NCBI RefSeq assembly: GCF_030845995.1
Contig: NZ_CP132719.1
Span: forward strand, 2,356,001-2,420,000
Source of the DNA: Geothrix sp. 21YS21S-4
GTDB taxonomy: Bacteria > Acidobacteriota > Holophagae > Holophagales > Holophagaceae
Direction: 5' to 3'
Length of the DNA: 64,000 nt
Part shown: piece after piece, positions 35,835-44,206 of the stretch
Layout: every line of letters begins with the position of its first letter
Position numbering within the stretch: the first letter of the stretch is position 1
Notes under the pieces: model-generated
Database searches by the model: none
Told to the model about the DNA's origin: nothing
Seen by the model: the letters and a program-made list of their open reading frames with translations, nothing else
Program-made: the position numbers and the translations under genes

Positions 35835-36497
35835 ATGGAAACCGGCATGATCAGCTCGACCACCGCGAGCACCAGCTCCACCAGCACCACGTCCACGGCG
35901 AAGAACACGCTGGACAAGGATGGGTTCCTCAAGCTCCTGGTGGCCCAGCTCCAGAACCAGGATCCCACCGGCGAAGGCCAGGATCCCAACCAGATGGTCC
36001 AGCAGCTCACCAGCTTCTCCAGCCTCGAGCAGGCCCAGCAGACCAACACCCTGCTCTCCGGCCTCCAGACCCAGACTTCGGGCCTTTTCCAGGCGCAGAC
36101 CGCCAGCCTCGTGGGCAAGACCGTGAAGGTGGACGGGTCGGGCTTCAACCTCAAGTCGGGCGCCGCTTCCATGAACCTGGAGCTGGCCAAGTCCGCCAGC
36201 GTCACCGTCACCGTCAAGGACGCCCAGGGCAACACCGTGGCGACCCTCCCCCAGGGCACCCTCAACAGCGGCACGTCGACCCTCACGTGGGACGGTCGCG
36301 ACTCGGCGGGGAACCAGCTGGCCGACGGCGCCTACAGCGTGTCGATCTCCGCCACCGGCACCGACGGCAACGCCGTCTCCTACAAGACCAGCCTCCAGCT
36401 GAAGGTCGACGGCGTCGCCTTCAACAGCGGGGGGATCTACATCACGTCCGGAACCAACACCGTCTCCCTCGACAACGTCCTCGAAATCAGCGCCTGA
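35835..36497 (+). CDS. flgD: Flagellar hook assembly (capping) protein FlgD
   Basis: A 220-residue scaffold for hook polymerisation. The N-terminal signature is LDKDGFLKLLVAQLQNQDPT, followed by the MVQQLTSFSSLEQ helix; the C-terminal half (residues 95-215) is the Ig/Tudor-like FlgD domain with LTWDGRDSAGNQLADGAY. GGAGG precedes the ATG. Confidence 0.96.
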   Translation: METGMISSTTASTSSTSTTSTAKNTLDKDGFLKLLVAQLQNQDPTGEGQDPNQMVQQLTSFSSLEQAQQTNTLLSGLQTQTSGLFQAQTASLVGKTVKVDGSGFNLKSGAASMNLELAKSASVTVTVKDAQGNTVATLPQGTLNSGTSTLTWDGRDSAGNQLADGAYSVSISATGTDGNAVSYKTSLQLKVDGVAFNSGGIYITSGTNTVSLDNVLEISA

Positions 36498-36524
36498 CCT
36501 CGACCTCGGTCCAAGGAGTCCTTC

Positions 36525-37823
36525 ATGAGCCTCTATTCCGCCTTCTACTCGGGCCTCTCGGGGTTGTCCACCAACGCCAACGCCCTGAACGTGATCGGTA
36601 ACAACCTGTCGAACATCAACACGGTGGGCTTCAAGGGCTCCAGCACGACCTTCCGCGACATCTTCAGCACGAGCCTGGGCGGCGTCTCCACGCAGGGGAA
36701 CGGCAATCCCATCCAGTTCGGCCTGGGCGTGCAGACCAACAGCGTGAGCCAGGACTTCTCCCAGTCCTCCTTCCAGAGCACCGGCAACGCCCTCGACATG
36801 GCCATCCAGGGCAACGGGTTCTTCACCCTGCAGACGTCGGACGGGCGCCAGGTCTTCAGCCGGGCCGGCAACTTCACCCGGAACAACGACGGCTACCTGG
36901 TGGCCAGCGACGGCGCCAACGTCATGGGCTGGAACCGGGATTCCACCACCGGCGTGGTGAACACGTCGGCCTCCCTGTCCCCCATCCGGATCGACGCCAG
37001 CACCACCGCCAGCGCCTTCGCCACCCAGAACATCCGCCTGGGAATCAACCTCAACGCCTCCACCTTCGATCCCACCTCCACGACCCCGGCCAGCACGCCG
37101 GTCTCGTCCCTGACGACCCCCATCCAGGTCTACGACAGCCAGGGCAACGCCCAGAACGTCACCGTCACCTACACCAAGACCGGCCCGAACGCGTGGTCCT
37201 ACGCGGCCTCCGTGACCGCCCCCGCCACCATCGGATCGGGCGCGACCGGCACGTTGACCTTCAGCACCACGGGCACCCTGCTCACCATCAACGGCCAGCC
37301 CGCCACGTCCGCCAACAACCCCGTGCTGGGCAACATCGACTGGGGCAACGGCACGGCGGTCCAGAGCGTGAACTGGAACATCGTCAACTCCGACAACTCC
37401 GTCAACGTCACCCAGTACTCCGCCGCCAGCACCACCAGCAGCAGCTTCCAGGACGGCTACGCCGCCGGCACCCTGCGCGACCTGACGGTGGACCAGAACG
37501 GCGTGATCACGGGCACCTTCACCAACGGGCAGGTGATCTCCCTCGCCCAGGTCGCGCTGTCCAGCTTCACCAACGTGAACGGCCTGGTCCAGACCGGGAA
37601 TAACCACTGGGGCCAGAGCCTCGCCTCGGGCTCGCCTACCATCGGCCTCGCCAACCAGGGCGGCCGCGGCGGCGTCCTGGGCTCCAACCTGGAACTCTCC
37701 AACGTGGACGTGGCCGGCGAGTTCACCAAGCTGATCCTCAGCCAGCGCGGCTACCAGGCCAACTCCCGGATCGTCACCACCACCGACGAACTGCTCCAGG
37801 AGACCCTCAACCTCAAGCGGTAA
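36525..37823 (+). CDS. flgE: Flagellar hook protein FlgE
   Basis: A 432-residue hook subunit. The N-terminal rod/hook motif is ANALNVIGNNLSNINTVGFK (residues 20-39), followed by the D1/D2 beta domains with GNALDMAIQGNGFF, and the C-terminal coiled-coil helix ending in RIVTTTDELLQETLNLKR. AAGGAG precedes the ATG. Last gene of the cluster; a GC-rich hairpin follows. Confidence 0.97.
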   Translation: MSLYSAFYSGLSGLSTNANALNVIGNNLSNINTVGFKGSSTTFRDIFSTSLGGVSTQGNGNPIQFGLGVQTNSVSQDFSQSSFQSTGNALDMAIQGNGFFTLQTSDGRQVFSRAGNFTRNNDGYLVASDGANVMGWNRDSTTGVVNTSASLSPIRIDASTTASAFATQNIRLGINLNASTFDPTSTTPASTPVSSLTTPIQVYDSQGNAQNVTVTYTKTGPNAWSYAASVTAPATIGSGATGTLTFSTTGTLLTINGQPATSANNPVLGNIDWGNGTAVQSVNWNIVNSDNSVNVTQYSAASTTSSSFQDGYAAGTLRDLTVDQNGVITGTFTNGQVISLAQVALSSFTNVNGLVQTGNNHWGQSLASGSPTIGLANQGGRGGVLGSNLELSNVDVAGEFTKLILSQRGYQANSRIVTTTDELLQETLNLKR

Positions 37824-37843
37824 GCCGTTTCTCTCCAGTTCTC

Positions 37844-37867
37844 CGCGCGGCCCCACGGGGCCGCGCG
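37844..37867 (+). terminator. GC-rich hairpin after flgE
   Basis: An 11-bp perfect inverted repeat (37844-37854 with 37857-37867), 20 bp after the flgE stop. It lacks a T-run, so termination may be partial. Confidence 0.55.
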
Positions 37868-37931
37868 CCATGTACGGCGCCCGCGAAGAATGTGGGGGCA
37901 GGTAGACTGGAACCTTCGAGCACGAGGCCCC

Positions 37932-39038
37932 ATGTCCGCTCCCGAAACCCAGCCCCTCGCCCCCCGCCGCAGGACGCGCCAGATCCTGGTGGGCAAGGTT
38001 CCCGTGGGCGGCGACGCGCCCATCACCGTGCAGAGCATGACCAAGACGGACACGCGCGACGTCGAGGCCACGGTCAAGCAGATCTACGGCTACGCCAACG
38101 CCGGCTGCGAGATCGTGCGGGTGAGCGTGCCCACCAAGAAGGCCGGCGAGGTCTTCCACGAGATCTGCGACCGCAGCCCCATCCCGGTGGTGGCCGACAT
38201 CCACTTCGACTACCGCCTGGCGCTGGTGGCCGCGGACGGCGGCGCCGCCTGCCTCCGCATCAACCCCGGCAACATCGGCGGGCAGGACCGCGTGAAGGCG
38301 GTGGTGGAGAAGGCCGGCGCCAAGGGCATCCCCATCCGCATCGGCGTCAACGGCGGCAGCCTGGAGAAGGACCTGCTGGAGAAGTTCGGCTCCGCCACGC
38401 CCGAGGCCATGGTGGAGAGCGCCCTGCGCCACATCGAGACCCTGGAGCGCGAGAGCTTCCGCGACATCAAGATCAGCCTGAAGGCCAGCGACGTGATCCG
38501 CACGGTCCAGGCCTACCGCCTGCTGGCGAAGCAGGTGGACTATCCCTTCCACCTGGGGATCACCGAGGCCGGCACGCCCTTCGGGGGCACCATCCGGTCG
38601 AGCGTCGGAATGGGAATCCTCCTGGCCGAGGGCCTGGGCGACACCATCCGCGTCTCGCTCACGGGCGAGGGCGAGGACGAATGCCGGGTGGGCCACGAGC
38701 TGCTGCGTTCCCTGGCCCTCCGCACCGGCGGGTTCCGGATGGTGAGCTGCCCCAGCTGCGGTCGCGTCCAGATCGACCTCAACCGCGTCGCGAACGAGAT
38801 CGAGGAGGGCCTGAAGGCCATCAACCACGAGAACATCACCTACGCCGTGATGGGCTGCGTCGTGAACGGCCCCGGCGAGGCCAAGGACGCGGACCTCGGC
38901 GTGGCGGGCGGCGCCGGCGAGGGCCTCATCTACCGCAAGGGCGAACTCATCCGGAAGGTGAAGGAGGAGGACCTGGTCCCCGCCTTCCTGGAGGAGGCCC
39001 GCAAGGTCAAGGCCGAGGCTGATGCGGCGAAGGCCTAG
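37932..39038 (+). CDS. ispG: 4-hydroxy-3-methylbut-2-enyl diphosphate synthase (flavodoxin/ferredoxin)
   Basis: A 368-residue IspG (GcpE), the penultimate enzyme of the MEP isoprenoid pathway, using a 4Fe-4S cluster. The short bacterial form is seen: TIM barrel from about residue 10 to 260 (VQSMTKTDTRD, ADIHFDYRLAL, INPGNIG) and the cluster domain with C273, C276 and C309 (CPSCGR and CVVNGPGE). GAGG lies four bases before the ATG; TAGACT at 37903-37908 is the likely -10 box. Confidence 0.97.
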   Translation: MSAPETQPLAPRRRTRQILVGKVPVGGDAPITVQSMTKTDTRDVEATVKQIYGYANAGCEIVRVSVPTKKAGEVFHEICDRSPIPVVADIHFDYRLALVAADGGAACLRINPGNIGGQDRVKAVVEKAGAKGIPIRIGVNGGSLEKDLLEKFGSATPEAMVESALRHIETLERESFRDIKISLKASDVIRTVQAYRLLAKQVDYPFHLGITEAGTPFGGTIRSSVGMGILLAEGLGDTIRVSLTGEGEDECRVGHELLRSLALRTGGFRMVSCPSCGRVQIDLNRVANEIEEGLKAINHENITYAVMGCVVNGPGEAKDADLGVAGGAGEGLIYRKGELIRKVKEEDLVPAFLEEARKVKAEADAAKA

Positions 39039-39039
39039 G

Positions 39040-39336
39040 ATGGCCGATTGGCTGCTGGGCCATCCCTTGGCGACGATCGGGCTCTACCTGGTGGCGGAAG
39101 CGTTCCTGCCGGTGCGGTTCCAGCCCACCGCCTGGGTCTGCCGCGGCCTGATCCGCACCTATCAGGCCACCCTGTCCAGCCACCTGCCCACCCAGTGCAA
39201 GTTCACGCCCACCTGCAGCCACTACGGCCTGGGCTGCATCCGGAAGTACGGCACCCTCCGCGGCGGCCTGCTCACCTCCTGGCGCCTCGTGCGCTGCTCG
39301 CCCCTGACGGATGGGGGGCCGGATCCCATTCCTTAA
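39040..39336 (+). CDS. yidD: Membrane protein insertion efficiency factor YidD
   Basis: A 98-residue YidD/UPF0161 protein, thought to help YidC insert membrane proteins. The core is CKFTPTCSHYGLGCIRKYG followed by LTSWRLVRCSPLTDGG, preceded by an amphipathic hydrophobic N-terminus. It starts two bases after ispG; elsewhere yidD usually lies between rnpA and yidC, so this location is unusual. Confidence 0.92.
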   Translation: MADWLLGHPLATIGLYLVAEAFLPVRFQPTAWVCRGLIRTYQATLSSHLPTQCKFTPTCSHYGLGCIRKYGTLRGGLLTSWRLVRCSPLTDGGPDPIP

Positions 39337-39410
39337 ATATTGTTAAAAATGAATTTATATTTTCAGTTTTCAATTTAAAGAAAATCATATCTTTTTAGTC
39401 AAGATGTGAC
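39336..39410. promoter_or_regulatory. AT-rich island upstream of ric
   Basis: About 70 bases with roughly 17% G+C in an otherwise GC-rich segment, between yidD and ric. It contains several A- and T-tracts and TTTAAA/TATATT-like stretches, suitable for a promoter with UP element or for a nucleoid-protein or regulator site. No clear FNR, NsrR or sigma-54 site was found. Confidence 0.45.
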
Positions 39411-39466
39411 GCCACTCACGCCCCCTCCGACCGACTCTGGATCCGGATCCTTTCCTGGAGGCGGTC

Positions 39467-40183
39467 ATGAACGCGGAACTGGACATCAAGGTGGGCGAGC
39501 TGGTGATGGCGCGGCCCGAGGCCATGCGCTACTTCGAGGGACTGGGCATCGACTACTGCTGCGGCGGCCACCGCACCCTGGCGGAAGCCTGCCGCGCCGC
39601 GGGCCAGGCACCGGAGGCGGTATTAAAGGGACTCGAGGCTCTTGAACTTCCGATGGCCGGAGTTCCCTCCCTTCGCGACTGGAAGGCCGCCTCGCTCACC
39701 GACCTCATCGGGCACATCATCGCCACCCACCACGAGTACCTCCGCACGGAGCTGCCGCGGCTGGACGTCCTGATGGCCAAGGTGCTGGCGGTGCATCAGG
39801 AACGTCACCCCGAACTGGCCCGGGTGGGCGAGATCTTCCGCGCCCTCGCCGGGGATCTCATGCCCCACCTGATAAAGGAAGAGCAGATCCTCTTTCCCTA
39901 CATCCAACGGATGGAGAAGGGCGAAGCCGGCTCCTCCTGCTTCGGCTCCGTCCAGAGCCCCATCCGCGTGATGGAGATGGAACACGAGGCCGTGGGCGGG
40001 CTGCTGGCCGAACTGCGGGAACTCACCTCCGCCTACGCCGTGCCCGCCGACGGGTGCGCCACCTTCCGCGCCCTCTATGACGGCCTGGAGACCCTGGAGC
40101 GCGACCTCCACCTGCACATCTACCTGGAGAACCAGGTGCTCCACCCGCGGGCCGCCGCGCTGGAGGCCGAACTCCGCGGCTAG
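39467..40183 (+). CDS. ric: Iron-sulfur cluster repair di-iron protein (Ric/YtfE/ScdA)
   Basis: A 238-residue hemerythrin-like protein that repairs Fe-S clusters damaged by nitric oxide or oxidants. The N-terminal ScdA_N domain carries GIDYCCGGHRTLAEAC (C31, C32), and the hemerythrin domain has the His/Glu ligands in HIIATHHEYL, HLIKEEQILFP, MEMEHEAV and LHIYLENQVLHP. GGAGG precedes the ATG. A NorR-like activator is encoded 1.1 kb downstream, which fits an NO-stress role. Confidence 0.94.
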   Translation: MNAELDIKVGELVMARPEAMRYFEGLGIDYCCGGHRTLAEACRAAGQAPEAVLKGLEALELPMAGVPSLRDWKAASLTDLIGHIIATHHEYLRTELPRLDVLMAKVLAVHQERHPELARVGEIFRALAGDLMPHLIKEEQILFPYIQRMEKGEAGSSCFGSVQSPIRVMEMEHEAVGGLLAELRELTSAYAVPADGCATFRALYDGLETLERDLHLHIYLENQVLHPRAAALEAELRG

Positions 40184-40189
40184 TCCCCG

Positions 40190-40408
40190 TCAGCCTGCGT
40201 CTTCGAGGCTCCACCGGTCGGTGCAGCCGTGGCTCTCCACCACCTGCTTCGCCTTCCGCATCCGGAGGGTGTGCTGGACGGTCTGCATCACCGTGAACAG
40301 AGGATCGCGCAGGCCCAGCCGCGCGAGGTCGTCGGAGGTAAACCACGTCACGCCGTCCGCCCCTTTTCGCGCGGCGTGGTCGGCCAGGATCTGCTCGGTG
40401 ATGCCCAC
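40190..40408 (-). CDS. Small conserved-looking protein of unknown function (72 aa)
   Basis: A 72-residue ORF with a GTG start preceded by GGAGG at six-base spacing. The product is soluble, with a winged-helix-like pattern in the first 60 residues (TEQILADHAARKG, then WFTSDDLARLGLRDPLFTVMQTV) and one Cys. It might be a small DNA-binding protein but no family is recognised. It is convergent with ric, six bases apart, and divergent from plsC. Confidence 0.6.
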   Translation of the reverse strand: MGITEQILADHAARKGADGVTWFTSDDLARLGLRDPLFTVMQTVQHTLRMRKAKQVVESHGCTDRWSLEDAG

Positions 40409-40453
40409 GGGAACCCTCCGGAACTGCTAGCTTGAATAGCACGGGAGGGCGGC

Positions 40454-41203
40454 GTGGCCAACTGGCGGAAGACGGGATGGGGCGCGGTGCTCATGGCCCT
40501 GTGGGCCCTGGCGTCGGTGCCCGTGATCGTCGCCGCGATCCTGCTGGCCTTCCCCTTCATGGGCCGGCGGGGCTTCTTCGCCATCGCCCCCATGTTCGCG
40601 CGGGGGATGGCCTGGTTCTGCGGCATCCCCTTCACCCTGGAGGGCTGGGACCGCCTCCCGGAGGCCATCCGCACCGGGCAGCAGCCGGTGATCTTCATGT
40701 CCAATCACGAAAGCCAGATGGATCCCCCGGTGCTCATCGGAGCCCTGCCCGTCCCGGCGGTCTACATCGCCAAGAAGGAACTGAAGTACGTGCCCTTCAT
40801 CGGGTGGGCGGCCTGGGCCGCGGGCGTGATCTTCATCGACCGCGGCGACCGCGACCGGGCCATCCGCAGCATCCACGCGGCCGCCGCTGAGATCCGCGGC
40901 GGGAAGAACGTGGTGATCTTCCCCGAGGGCACCCGCAGCCGCACCGGCGGGATGCTGCCCTTCAAGAAGGGCGGCTTCGCCCTCGCCCAGGACGCGGGCG
41001 TGTGCATCATTCCCACGGCCACGGTGGGAGGGCGCGAGGTCCTTCCTTCCGGCAGCATCCATTTGCGTCCGGGCCGCTATGTGGTCGCCGTCGGCGAACC
41101 CGTGGACCCCGCCGCCTATCCGGATCGCGACGCCCTGATGGCCGAAGTGCGGGCCCGGATCGAGAACCTGGTGGCCCAGGCCAGGGGGGAGCGGGCCGCC
41201 TAG
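40454..41203 (+). CDS. plsC: 1-acyl-sn-glycerol-3-phosphate acyltransferase
   Basis: A 249-residue PlsC-family enzyme acylating lysophosphatidic acid to phosphatidic acid at the inner membrane. It has an N-terminal membrane segment (about 12-34), the catalytic HX4D motif NHESQMD (H85, D90), a second hydrophobic hairpin, and the phosphate-binding FPEGTRSRTGG (from residue 156). GGGAGG precedes the GTG start. It could also act on other acyl acceptors. Confidence 0.92.
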   Translation: MANWRKTGWGAVLMALWALASVPVIVAAILLAFPFMGRRGFFAIAPMFARGMAWFCGIPFTLEGWDRLPEAIRTGQQPVIFMSNHESQMDPPVLIGALPVPAVYIAKKELKYVPFIGWAAWAAGVIFIDRGDRDRAIRSIHAAAAEIRGGKNVVIFPEGTRSRTGGMLPFKKGGFALAQDAGVCIIPTATVGGREVLPSGSIHLRPGRYVVAVGEPVDPAAYPDRDALMAEVRARIENLVAQARGERAA

Positions 41204-41210
41204 GAGCCCC

Positions 41211-41238
41211 TTGACCCGGTTCTCGAAATGTCGAGAAT
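41211..41238 (+). promoter_or_regulatory. Candidate promoter with overlapping palindromic operator
   Basis: TTGACC (41211-41216), a 16-bp spacer and GAGAAT (41233-41238). An 18-bp palindrome TTCTCGA-N4-TCGAGAA (41220-41237) covers the spacer and -10 element, placed as an operator would be for repression of the downstream regulator gene. Confidence 0.35.
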
Positions 41239-41254
41239 CGGAATGGAGGTGGCC

Positions 41255-42793
41255 GTGGCCGCGCCTGATCTGGATACCGCCCTCACGGGGGCCCGCCTGG
41301 TGGAAGAGGCGGGCGGGCTGCTCACCTTGGGAGAAGATCCCGATCGCATGGTGGGGCACGCCTTCGAGCGCCTGGGCCGGCTCGTCCCCTACGACCTCGC
41401 GACCGTCCTGCTGCGCGAAGGCGAGGGCCTGCGGGTGGCCTACGCGGTGGGCCCCCTGGCCACGCCCCAATTGTCCGAGGCGCTCATTCCCGTGCGGGGC
41501 AACCTCCGCCTGCAGAACGCGCTGAAGCCCCGCTCCAAGCCCGCCACTTTCGAAGAAGACGACCCCGGCGAGGACACCTTTCACGGGCTGGTGGACATGC
41601 CCCACGGCCACAGCTGCCTGGTGGCGCCCCTCCGCAGCCGGGGCGAGACCTTCGGCCTGATGACGCTGGACGCCATGGTCTGCCGGCAGTATCCAGAGAG
41701 CGTCCTCCACCACGTCGGCGTGTTCGCATCCCTCCTGGCCCTGGGATTGAAGCAGGCCGAGCATCTGGCGCAACTGGCCGAGCGGGAGCGGCACCTGGCG
41801 GAAGAGGTCAGCTACTTCCGGGAAGTCCAGCGCCGCGACGTCCTGCAGGAACCCCTGCGCGCCGAGAGTCCGGCGATGCGAGGCGTGGTGGAGCAGCTCC
41901 GGCAGGTGGCCTCTACGGCCGCCACGGTGCTCATCACGGGCGAGACCGGCACGGGCAAGGAGAAGGTCGCCCAGACCCTCCACCACCTCTCGCCCCGCCG
42001 CGAGAAGCCCTTCATCAAGGTGAACTGCAGCGCCCTGCCCGCGACCCTCATCGAATCCGAGCTGTTCGGCCACGTGAAGGGCGCCTTCAGCGGGGCGGCC
42101 GCCGCGCGGAAGGGCCGGTTCGAGCTGGCGGACGGCGGCACCCTGTTCCTGGACGAGATCGGCGATCTGCCCCTGGACCTCCAGCCCAAGCTGCTCCGCG
42201 CCATCCAGGAGAAGGAGATCGATCCCCTGGGGGCGGAGAAATCCCGGTCGGTGGACGTGCGCCTCGTGGCCGCCACCCACACGGACCTGCGGAAGGCCGT
42301 CGCCGACGGGCGCTTCCGGGAGGATCTCTTCTACCGCCTGAGCGTGTTCCCCATCCACCTTCCGCCGCTCCGGGAGCGGCCCGACGACATCGCCGCCCTG
42401 GCGGAGAGCTTCCTCGACCGCTTCGCCCGGCAGAACCGGCGCCCGCCCATCCAGCTGCCCGACGGCGTCCGCGCCCAACTGGAGGCCTACGCGTGGCCCG
42501 GCAACGTGCGCGAGCTGCACAACGTCCTGGAGCGGGCCGCCATCCTGTCGGCGGGCCGCGAGTTGCGCCTTCCGCCGGGGGCGCTGACCATCAGCGGCGG
42601 AGAGCGCGCGGGCGGCCGCCCGCCCACGTGGGAGGCGCAGGAGCGGACCTACCTGGAGCGCCTCCTGCGGCACGCGCGGGGCAAGATCGCCGGCGGAGAC
42701 GGGGCCGCGGCGCTGGCGGGCCTGGCGCCTTCCACGCTGCTGTCCCGCCTGGAGAAGCTGGGATTGCGCCCCAGGGATTTCCGGGGCGCGTGA
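41255..42793 (+). CDS. Sigma-54-dependent transcriptional activator (GAF-AAA-HTH, NorR-like)
   Basis: A 512-residue enhancer-binding protein. An N-terminal GAF sensor (about 10-175) is followed by the AAA+ domain with Walker A GETGTGKE, the sigma-54 contact loop GAFSGA (42080-42097, Ser for the usual Thr of GAFTGA), Walker B GTLFLDEIGD and the arginine-finger region, and a C-terminal Fis-type helix-turn-helix. GTG at 41255 is preferred because GGAGG is five bases upstream; ATGs at 41228 and 41243 lack a ribosome site. Domain order matches NorR and FhlA; the nearby ric gene supports an NO-responsive role, by inference only. Confidence 0.88.
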   Translation: MAAPDLDTALTGARLVEEAGGLLTLGEDPDRMVGHAFERLGRLVPYDLATVLLREGEGLRVAYAVGPLATPQLSEALIPVRGNLRLQNALKPRSKPATFEEDDPGEDTFHGLVDMPHGHSCLVAPLRSRGETFGLMTLDAMVCRQYPESVLHHVGVFASLLALGLKQAEHLAQLAERERHLAEEVSYFREVQRRDVLQEPLRAESPAMRGVVEQLRQVASTAATVLITGETGTGKEKVAQTLHHLSPRREKPFIKVNCSALPATLIESELFGHVKGAFSGAAAARKGRFELADGGTLFLDEIGDLPLDLQPKLLRAIQEKEIDPLGAEKSRSVDVRLVAATHTDLRKAVADGRFREDLFYRLSVFPIHLPPLRERPDDIAALAESFLDRFARQNRRPPIQLPDGVRAQLEAYAWPGNVRELHNVLERAAILSAGRELRLPPGALTISGGERAGGRPPTWEAQERTYLERLLRHARGKIAGGDGAAALAGLAPSTLLSRLEKLGLRPRDFRGA

Positions 42794-42822
42794 TAGGTTA
42801 AGGCCGCCCTCTGGAGCGACGG

Positions 42823-43581
42823 ATGAGCGAGATCCCCGGCCCGCACGATGCCCCGCCTCCGGCGATCCCGCTGGACGAGCCTCTTTCGATTCCGCCCATC
42901 GTCCCTCCGGAACCGCCCCTTCCGCCACCCTCGCCGGCGCCCGTCCCTTTCGAGGATCCCGAACGCTACGGCGGGTTCTGGTCCCGGGTGGGCGCGATGT
43001 TCCAAATGGTCTTCCGCAATCCCATGGAACTCTTCGAACGAGTGCCGGCCGGCGAGGGCTTCGGCGCGCCCTGGCGCTTCCTGCTGCTGCTGTCGGTGCC
43101 AGCCTTCTTCATCGTGGCCGGGCTGTTCTTCTTCATGGGGCTGGGCATCGCGGTGGCGGCCCTGGAACACACGGGAAGGGCCGACGGCCGGGCGGTGGCC
43201 GCCGCGATGCCGGCGATCTTCGGCATCCTGCTGGCGCTGCTGCCCCTCGTCAGTTTTCTGGGGATGCTCATCGGCGGCGCATTCCACCACGCATTCCTGT
43301 GGATGTGGGGCGGCCTCAAGCCGGGGGCCGGCGTCAACCAGAGCATCCGCGCCTACGGCTACGCCTCGGCCTTCATCCAGCTCGGGGCGCTGATCCCCTA
43401 CCTGGGCTTCCTGGCGCAGATCGCGGGCATGGTGGTCCTCGGCATGGGCCTGGCGCGGCTGCACAAGACGGACACATGGCGCGGGGTGTGCGCGGCGCTG
43501 ACGCCCTTCGTGCTGCTGTGCTGCTGCGGGATCGGGACGCTCGGCGCCGTGACGGCCCTCATCGCTGCGGGGCGCCACTAG
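42823..43581 (+). CDS. Yip1-domain membrane protein
   Basis: A 252-residue protein with a Pro-rich cytoplasmic N-terminus (1-45) and five likely membrane helices from about residue 82 to the end, including the FRNPMELFERVP amphipathic lead-in and GGAFHHAFLWMWGG typical of bacterial Yip1 proteins. Function is unknown. The last 23 bp overlap the convergent crotonase gene. GGAG precedes the start. A second Yip1 protein is at 55.1 kb. Confidence 0.82.
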   Translation: MSEIPGPHDAPPPAIPLDEPLSIPPIVPPEPPLPPPSPAPVPFEDPERYGGFWSRVGAMFQMVFRNPMELFERVPAGEGFGAPWRFLLLLSVPAFFIVAGLFFFMGLGIAVAALEHTGRADGRAVAAAMPAIFGILLALLPLVSFLGMLIGGAFHHAFLWMWGGLKPGAGVNQSIRAYGYASAFIQLGALIPYLGFLAQIAGMVVLGMGLARLHKTDTWRGVCAALTPFVLLCCCGIGTLGAVTALIAAGRH

Positions 43582-44206
43582 CCAGCCAGGCCAACACCGC
43601 TTCCCGCGCAGCCGCGGCGGGCACGATGCGATGGATGGCTCCCGCCGCCAGCGCTTCCTCCGCCTCCCACGTCTCGAAGCCGCGGAACAGGCGCGCGGCC
43701 CCTTCCGGTCCCAGAACTTCCGGGAGGCGAACCGTCCCGCCAAAACCCGTCAGGATCCCGTGCTTCGCCGCGGGATGGGCAAGCCGCAGGCCATCGCCCG
43801 CCGCCCAGCGCTCCTGTCCGTGCAGCGCCAGATCGCAGCCGCCGCCCATGGCGACGCCGGAGATCAGCGTCAGGGTCCGCCAGCCGGGCCACAGGAGGTG
43901 GGACATCACCCGCTGGCCCCGGCGGGAGAAGGGATCAGCGGACCCAGGATCCAGGGCGCCCACTTCATGCAGATCCGCACCCGCCGAGAAGTGGCCGCCG
44001 CCGCCCGCCATCCACGCCGCGCCGCTCAGGACCAACCGTCGGACGCCGGACCAGCGCAGGTCGATGAACAGGCGGTCCAGGGCGACCAGGAGATCGCTGT
44101 GCAGGCGATGGAGGCCGTCCGCCGACCGCAGCCCGATCCACGCCCAGTCCGCGCCCCGCAGCAGGTCCAGGGAGGTGGGTCCCTCGTGCCAGGGTTCGGG
44201 CCTCAC
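43559..44206 (-). CDS. Enoyl-CoA hydratase/isomerase (crotonase) family protein
   Basis: A 215-residue crotonase-fold protein, shorter than the usual 255-260. The two oxyanion-hole segments are present: GGGGHFSAGADLHEV and GVAMGGGCDLALHGQ, then AHPAAKHGILTGFGGTVRLPEVLG. The GTG start overlaps the miaA stop by four bases (GTGA), so the longer upstream frame is a shadow of miaA. Typical hydratase Glu residues are not both obvious, so the activity could be hydratase, isomerase or hydrolase. Confidence 0.82.
   Translation of the reverse strand: MRPEPWHEGPTSLDLLRGADWAWIGLRSADGLHRLHSDLLVALDRLFIDLRWSGVRRLVLSGAAWMAGGGGHFSAGADLHEVGALDPGSADPFSRRGQRVMSHLLWPGWRTLTLISGVAMGGGCDLALHGQERWAAGDGLRLAHPAAKHGILTGFGGTVRLPEVLGPEGAARLFRGFETWEAEEALAAGAIHRIVPAAAAREAVLAWLASGAPQR

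Noticed and set aside
35811-38828. 1005-codon minus-strand ORF across flgD-flgE-ispG
   Set aside because: Shadow frame spanning three recognised genes; Gly/Val/Asp low-complexity with no start signal.
39467-39700. Sigma-54 site directly before ric
   Set aside because: No GG-N10-GC pair with reasonable flanks was found in the ric leader (39337-39466), so NorR control of ric is not supported by a promoter match.
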